Assembly (NCBI GenBank): GCA_024509875.1
Contig: JAMPIV010000280.1
Location: forward strand, 186,001 to 250,000
Direction: 5' to 3'
Origin: Oreohelix idahoensis
Lineage: Eukaryota > Mollusca > Gastropoda > Stylommatophora > Oreohelicidae
DNA: 64,000 nucleotides
Shown: piece after piece, positions 61,254-64,000 of the stretch
How positions within the stretch are numbered: position 1 is the stretch's first letter
Layout of the letters: each line of letters opens with the position of its first letter
The notes under the pieces: model-generated
Seen by the model: the letters and a program-made list of their open reading frames with translations, nothing else
Databases searched by the model: none
Told to the model about the DNA's origin: nothing
Position numbers and translations under genes: made by a program

Positions 61254-64000
61254 ATGCTTACCTTGGACCATTTCATTAAAATTGGAAAAGATTGTAATAA
61301 AAAGGGAGAGGCACTCCTTGAATTTGCTGAACAACAACTGTCAAGATATAAGGCAGAGATGGAAGAACTTGAAAGAAAGGAGGCTGAAAAGAAGGCAGAA
61401 TTAAGACAAGAAGAAGAAAGAAAGGTGGCAAGAGATGAAATCCTACGGATTGAAGAAGAGAATAAATTGAAACGACAAGAAATCATACTGCAGCAAGAAA
61501 TGGAATTGCAACGGCTTAAATTGGAAACAGCAAAACTTAATTCGCAGAGTGCTGCATCAAGCCAAAATGATAATGCTCAATCTGGATCTTCATCCACCCG
61601 ACTTAAGGGCAATTATTACTTTAAACTACCACCATTCAAGTTACACGTGGATGACCTTTCATCGTGGCTGGCGCGCTTTGAGGATATATGTAAGGTCAAT
61701 AACCTTGACAAAACTGCATGGGCACTTAAACTTAAGGAATTTCTGGACGGCGAACCTGCAAGTGCAGCACAAAATATAGATCCAACATTATCAACAGACT
61801 ATGAGGCCATTAAGATGTTGTTATTACGCCGTTTCCACTTCAACGAAGAGGCATGTAGATTACGTTTTAAAAGTTTGTTGCCAGATAACAATAAAGATTT
61901 CACAGGTTTTATTGCTAACATACGCAATACTTTTAACAGATGGGTTGAACTGGCAGGTGTCAACAAATCTTACGACAAGTTAGTCGATTTGTTTTTGAGG
62001 GATAAAGTATTATCTTCTGTCAGCCCACCATTCTTTGCTTATCTGCAAGAAAGAAAACCAGAATCTATTGATGAGTTAGAAAAAATTTCTTTAAATTACT
62101 GCACAGCTCATCCGAATGCTAATATTTCTGGCTCGTTGATAAGAGAACCACTTCCTGTAGCCTCCAATATGGCATATCATAATCATAACAAACCTAGAAC
62201 ACACAGTGTGGACAGAGGTAGGTTCAAAGGAAACTATGACATTAATTTTCATAAGGGACAGAATAACTTTAACAATAACTTTAATAGAGGAAGACAACAA
62301 ACCAGAAATTTTTCACCTCAGTCAAGATACAACAGTAATCCACGTAACTCAAGTTATAATCGGTCATATAATTATAATAATGGTAACAAGTGGAACAATA
62401 GCGATAATTATAACTCGAGACATCGAGATAACAGTTACAATAGAGGACAACGGGATAATTCATCTAATTATTCTCGTCATCGTTCTCATTCTCGTAGATC
62501 GACAAATTATAACCATAATACAGGGGCAGCCATTACTACTGCTACAACCCCTGGTGTTCAGAGTTCACCTACTGATAACAAAATACAGTCTTCATCTACT
62601 TGTTTTGCAATGAATTATAACGTGGCAAATAGTTGCCCAACATGTAATCTTATATTTCAGAAAGCAAAAGAGACAGTTCTGAACTGCGGACACATTCTAC
62701 CAGAAGTCAGTCTAGCAGTCAATGACGGAACAGGCTCGCTGATCTTCAACAGAGGAAAAGTTAATGGATCCATCGTCTCAGTCTTAAGAGATTCGGGATC
62801 GACCACGATCGGAATCCGTCAGACACTTGTTCATCCGAATTGTGCAACTGGAGAACATGTCAGGTGTATGACCTTTGGTGGAACCATAGAATATTATCCA
62901 ACAGCTATTATCTATATTGATACACCTTTTTTCACAGGCAACGTTAAAGCATGCATGTTAAGAAACCCAATTGCCGACCTTATGGTGGGATGCATACACT
63001 GGAGTAAAGATTGCACACCAGAAGAGATTATTGAATGGGAAAAAAATAATCTATGCATCGGAAATGCAGCAATAACCAGAGCACATACGAAACAATTAGA
63101 GACTATGGACACTGCAAACAAGGAAACAGACGATCATGAAAGTATCGAGATTCATTCTGCTATTGACCGAGTATCCTTTGCTGCAAAACAGAGGGAAGAC
63201 AGGTCACTAACAAAATTTTTTACACTGGTCAACAAAGTTGACAATCTTGCTATGAACAAAAATAATAGTCATTGGTTTAGTATTAAAAATGACATTTTAT
63301 TAAGATGTTTTATGGATAAAACTCAGATAAGACAACAAGTCATGGTACCTTTTGCTTTTAGACGGTACATACTTCAACACGCACATGATTCTAAGTGTGC
63401 AGGTCACATGGGTTATACTCGTACACGTTCGCGAGTATTATCTTCTTTTTTTTGGCCGGGAGTATCACGAGATATTTCACAGTACGTACGCTCCTGTACG
63501 ATATGCCAAGAAGTGAAAGCACGGGGAGCCTTTCACACGGCGCCTATTCAGGCTTGTGACATATCTGTGAGACCTTTCGACAAAATGGCCATTGATATCA
63601 TTGGCCCACTTTTACCATCAGCCAGAGGACATAGATTTATTCTCACTTGCATCGATTTATGCACACGATGGCCAGAAGCCATCCCATTGAAAACAACCAC
63701 CACCACAGATGTAGCTGATGCACTACACCTGATCTTTTCTAGAGTAGGTTTTCCTAGAAAACTTTTGTCAGATCATGGTTCTCAATTTATATCTGAGACT
63801 ATGACGGAGGTAATGAAGACTTGGCAAATAGATAGAAATCTCAGCAGCATTTATCACCCAATGAGTAATGGTGCTGTAGAAAGACTTAACCGCACACTCA
63901 AACAAATGTTACATAAAGTTACAGTTAACCATCCACAGGACTGGGACAGAGTCCTACCAGCTGTGTTATTCGCTTATCGAGAGGTGCCACATGAACAAAC
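61254..64000 (+). CDS. Gag-protease-integrase polyprotein, partial at 3' end
   Basis: One frame is open from ATG 61254 to the last base (915 codons, no stop). Order: N-terminus LDHFIKIGKDCNKKGEALLE; coiled coil (about residues 25-95); capsid-like helical domain with FKLHVDDLSSWLARFEDICK (about 125-290); an Asn/Arg/Gly-rich stretch (about 295-430); a CPTC...CGH motif (Cys461, Cys464, Cys478, His480) in place of a normal CCHC knuckle; aspartic protease with LRDSGSTT (Asp513) and LMVGC; about 115 residues; then gypsy-type integrase with the HHCC zinc motif (His711, His718, Cys748, Cys751) and the catalytic triad Asp781, Asp840, Glu876 (DX35E). There is no RT or RNase H between protease and integrase, unlike ordinary gypsy elements. 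In Gmr1-like gypsy elements RT follows integrase, and that would lie beyond this window. Confidence 0.93.
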   Translation, partial: MLTLDHFIKIGKDCNKKGEALLEFAEQQLSRYKAEMEELERKEAEKKAELRQEEERKVARDEILRIEEENKLKRQEIILQQEMELQRLKLETAKLNSQSAASSQNDNAQSGSSSTRLKGNYYFKLPPFKLHVDDLSSWLARFEDICKVNNLDKTAWALKLKEFLDGEPASAAQNIDPTLSTDYEAIKMLLLRRFHFNEEACRLRFKSLLPDNNKDFTGFIANIRNTFNRWVELAGVNKSYDKLVDLFLRDKVLSSVSPPFFAYLQERKPESIDELEKISLNYCTAHPNANISGSLIREPLPVASNMAYHNHNKPRTHSVDRGRFKGNYDINFHKGQNNFNNNFNRGRQQTRNFSPQSRYNSNPRNSSYNRSYNYNNGNKWNNSDNYNSRHRDNSYNRGQRDNSSNYSRHRSHSRRSTNYNHNTGAAITTATTPGVQSSPTDNKIQSSSTCFAMNYNVANSCPTCNLIFQKAKETVLNCGHILPEVSLAVNDGTGSLIFNRGKVNGSIVSVLRDSGSTTIGIRQTLVHPNCATGEHVRCMTFGGTIEYYPTAIIYIDTPFFTGNVKACMLRNPIADLMVGCIHWSKDCTPEEIIEWEKNNLCIGNAAITRAHTKQLETMDTANKETDDHESIEIHSAIDRVSFAAKQREDRSLTKFFTLVNKVDNLAMNKNNSHWFSIKNDILLRCFMDKTQIRQQVMVPFAFRRYILQHAHDSKCAGHMGYTRTRSRVLSSFFWPGVSRDISQYVRSCTICQEVKARGAFHTAPIQACDISVRPFDKMAIDIIGPLLPSARGHRFILTCIDLCTRWPEAIPLKTTTTTDVADALHLIFSRVGFPRKLLSDHGSQFISETMTEVMKTWQIDRNLSSIYHPMSNGAVERLNRTLKQMLHKVTVNHPQDWDRVLPAVLFAYREVPHEQ

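Larger units (their letters stand above)
58932..64000 (+). mobile_element. Ty3/gypsy-type LTR retroelement, runs off the window
   Basis: It begins TGTTACTG inside a LINE-F fragment and continues through LTR, leader and a single gag-protease-integrase ORF to the window end. The 3' LTR is not in the window, so the TSD (expected CTAAT) cannot be checked. Confidence 0.88.

Noticed and set aside
62206..62613. 135-codon plus-strand ORF in the gypsy-type element
   Set aside because: It is out of frame with the 915-codon Gag-protease-integrase ORF and composed of low-complexity shadow sequence.

Overview
This is animal nuclear DNA: AT-rich, no operons, spliced exons, and more than half of it transposable elements in many nested layers. 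No species marker is present. The mix of many RTE-like LINEs with short-repeat tails, jockey/I-like and CR1/L2-like LINEs, an R2-type LINE remnant, Ty3/gypsy elements, mariner/Tc1, hAT, piggyBac and Tigger-like DNA transposons suggests an invertebrate, perhaps a mollusc or other lophotrochozoan (weak inference). Labels used below: LINE-A to LINE-I, SINE-1 to SINE-3 and repeat R are local names only.

Host gene. Six small exons on the minus strand (34897-35021, 32572-32601, 25046-25168, 17691-17778, 15862-15958, 11289-11359) have good splice sites and mutually compatible phases. They join into 178 codons of a coiled-coil protein whose C-terminal part resembles the coiled-coil region of the E3 ligase LRSAM1 (from memory, tentative). 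Much of the window is therefore intronic.

Layout. 1-330 is a 48-bp tandem array. 340-3832 is a LINE-A copy split by a mariner (1191-2543). 4200-11135 is a LINE-B copy split by an intact full-length LINE-G (4281-8961, 1284-aa EN-RT-RNase H ORF) and a LINE-I 3' end. 11.4-15.7 kb holds LINE fragments, two LINE copies that kept both ends but lost the ORF, a TTAA MITE, and a 78-bp array made from the C-terminal coding region of an R2-type LINE. 16.1-17.7 kb is an intronic minisatellite. 18-24.1 kb holds LINE-C, LINE-D, a hammerhead ribozyme candidate, a tRNA-headed SINE and a 1-kb hAT. 25.2-30.4 kb is a four-level nest: 15-bp array, Tc1-like element, LINE-E, full-length LINE-F. 30.4-35 kb holds minisatellites, a TTAA element and a Tigger-like element. 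35.1-38.4 kb is a LINE-H copy split by a degenerate piggyBac element. 38.5-41.4 kb holds an LTR-like repeat and a MITE-like repeat.

Two LTR retroelements stand out. The one at 42812-50234 has two 651-bp, almost identical LTRs and a 5-bp TSD. It encodes no pol, only a Gag-like N-terminus followed by a coiled-coil protein ending in an RRM RNA-binding domain. The one starting at 58932 runs off the window. Its single ORF (61254 to the end, at least 915 codons) runs Gag, protease, integrase with no reverse transcriptase between protease and integrase, a copia-like order in a gypsy-type element (Gmr1-like) or an RT-less element. The two Gag N-termini look related, which suggests a non-autonomous/autonomous pair or shared ancestry.
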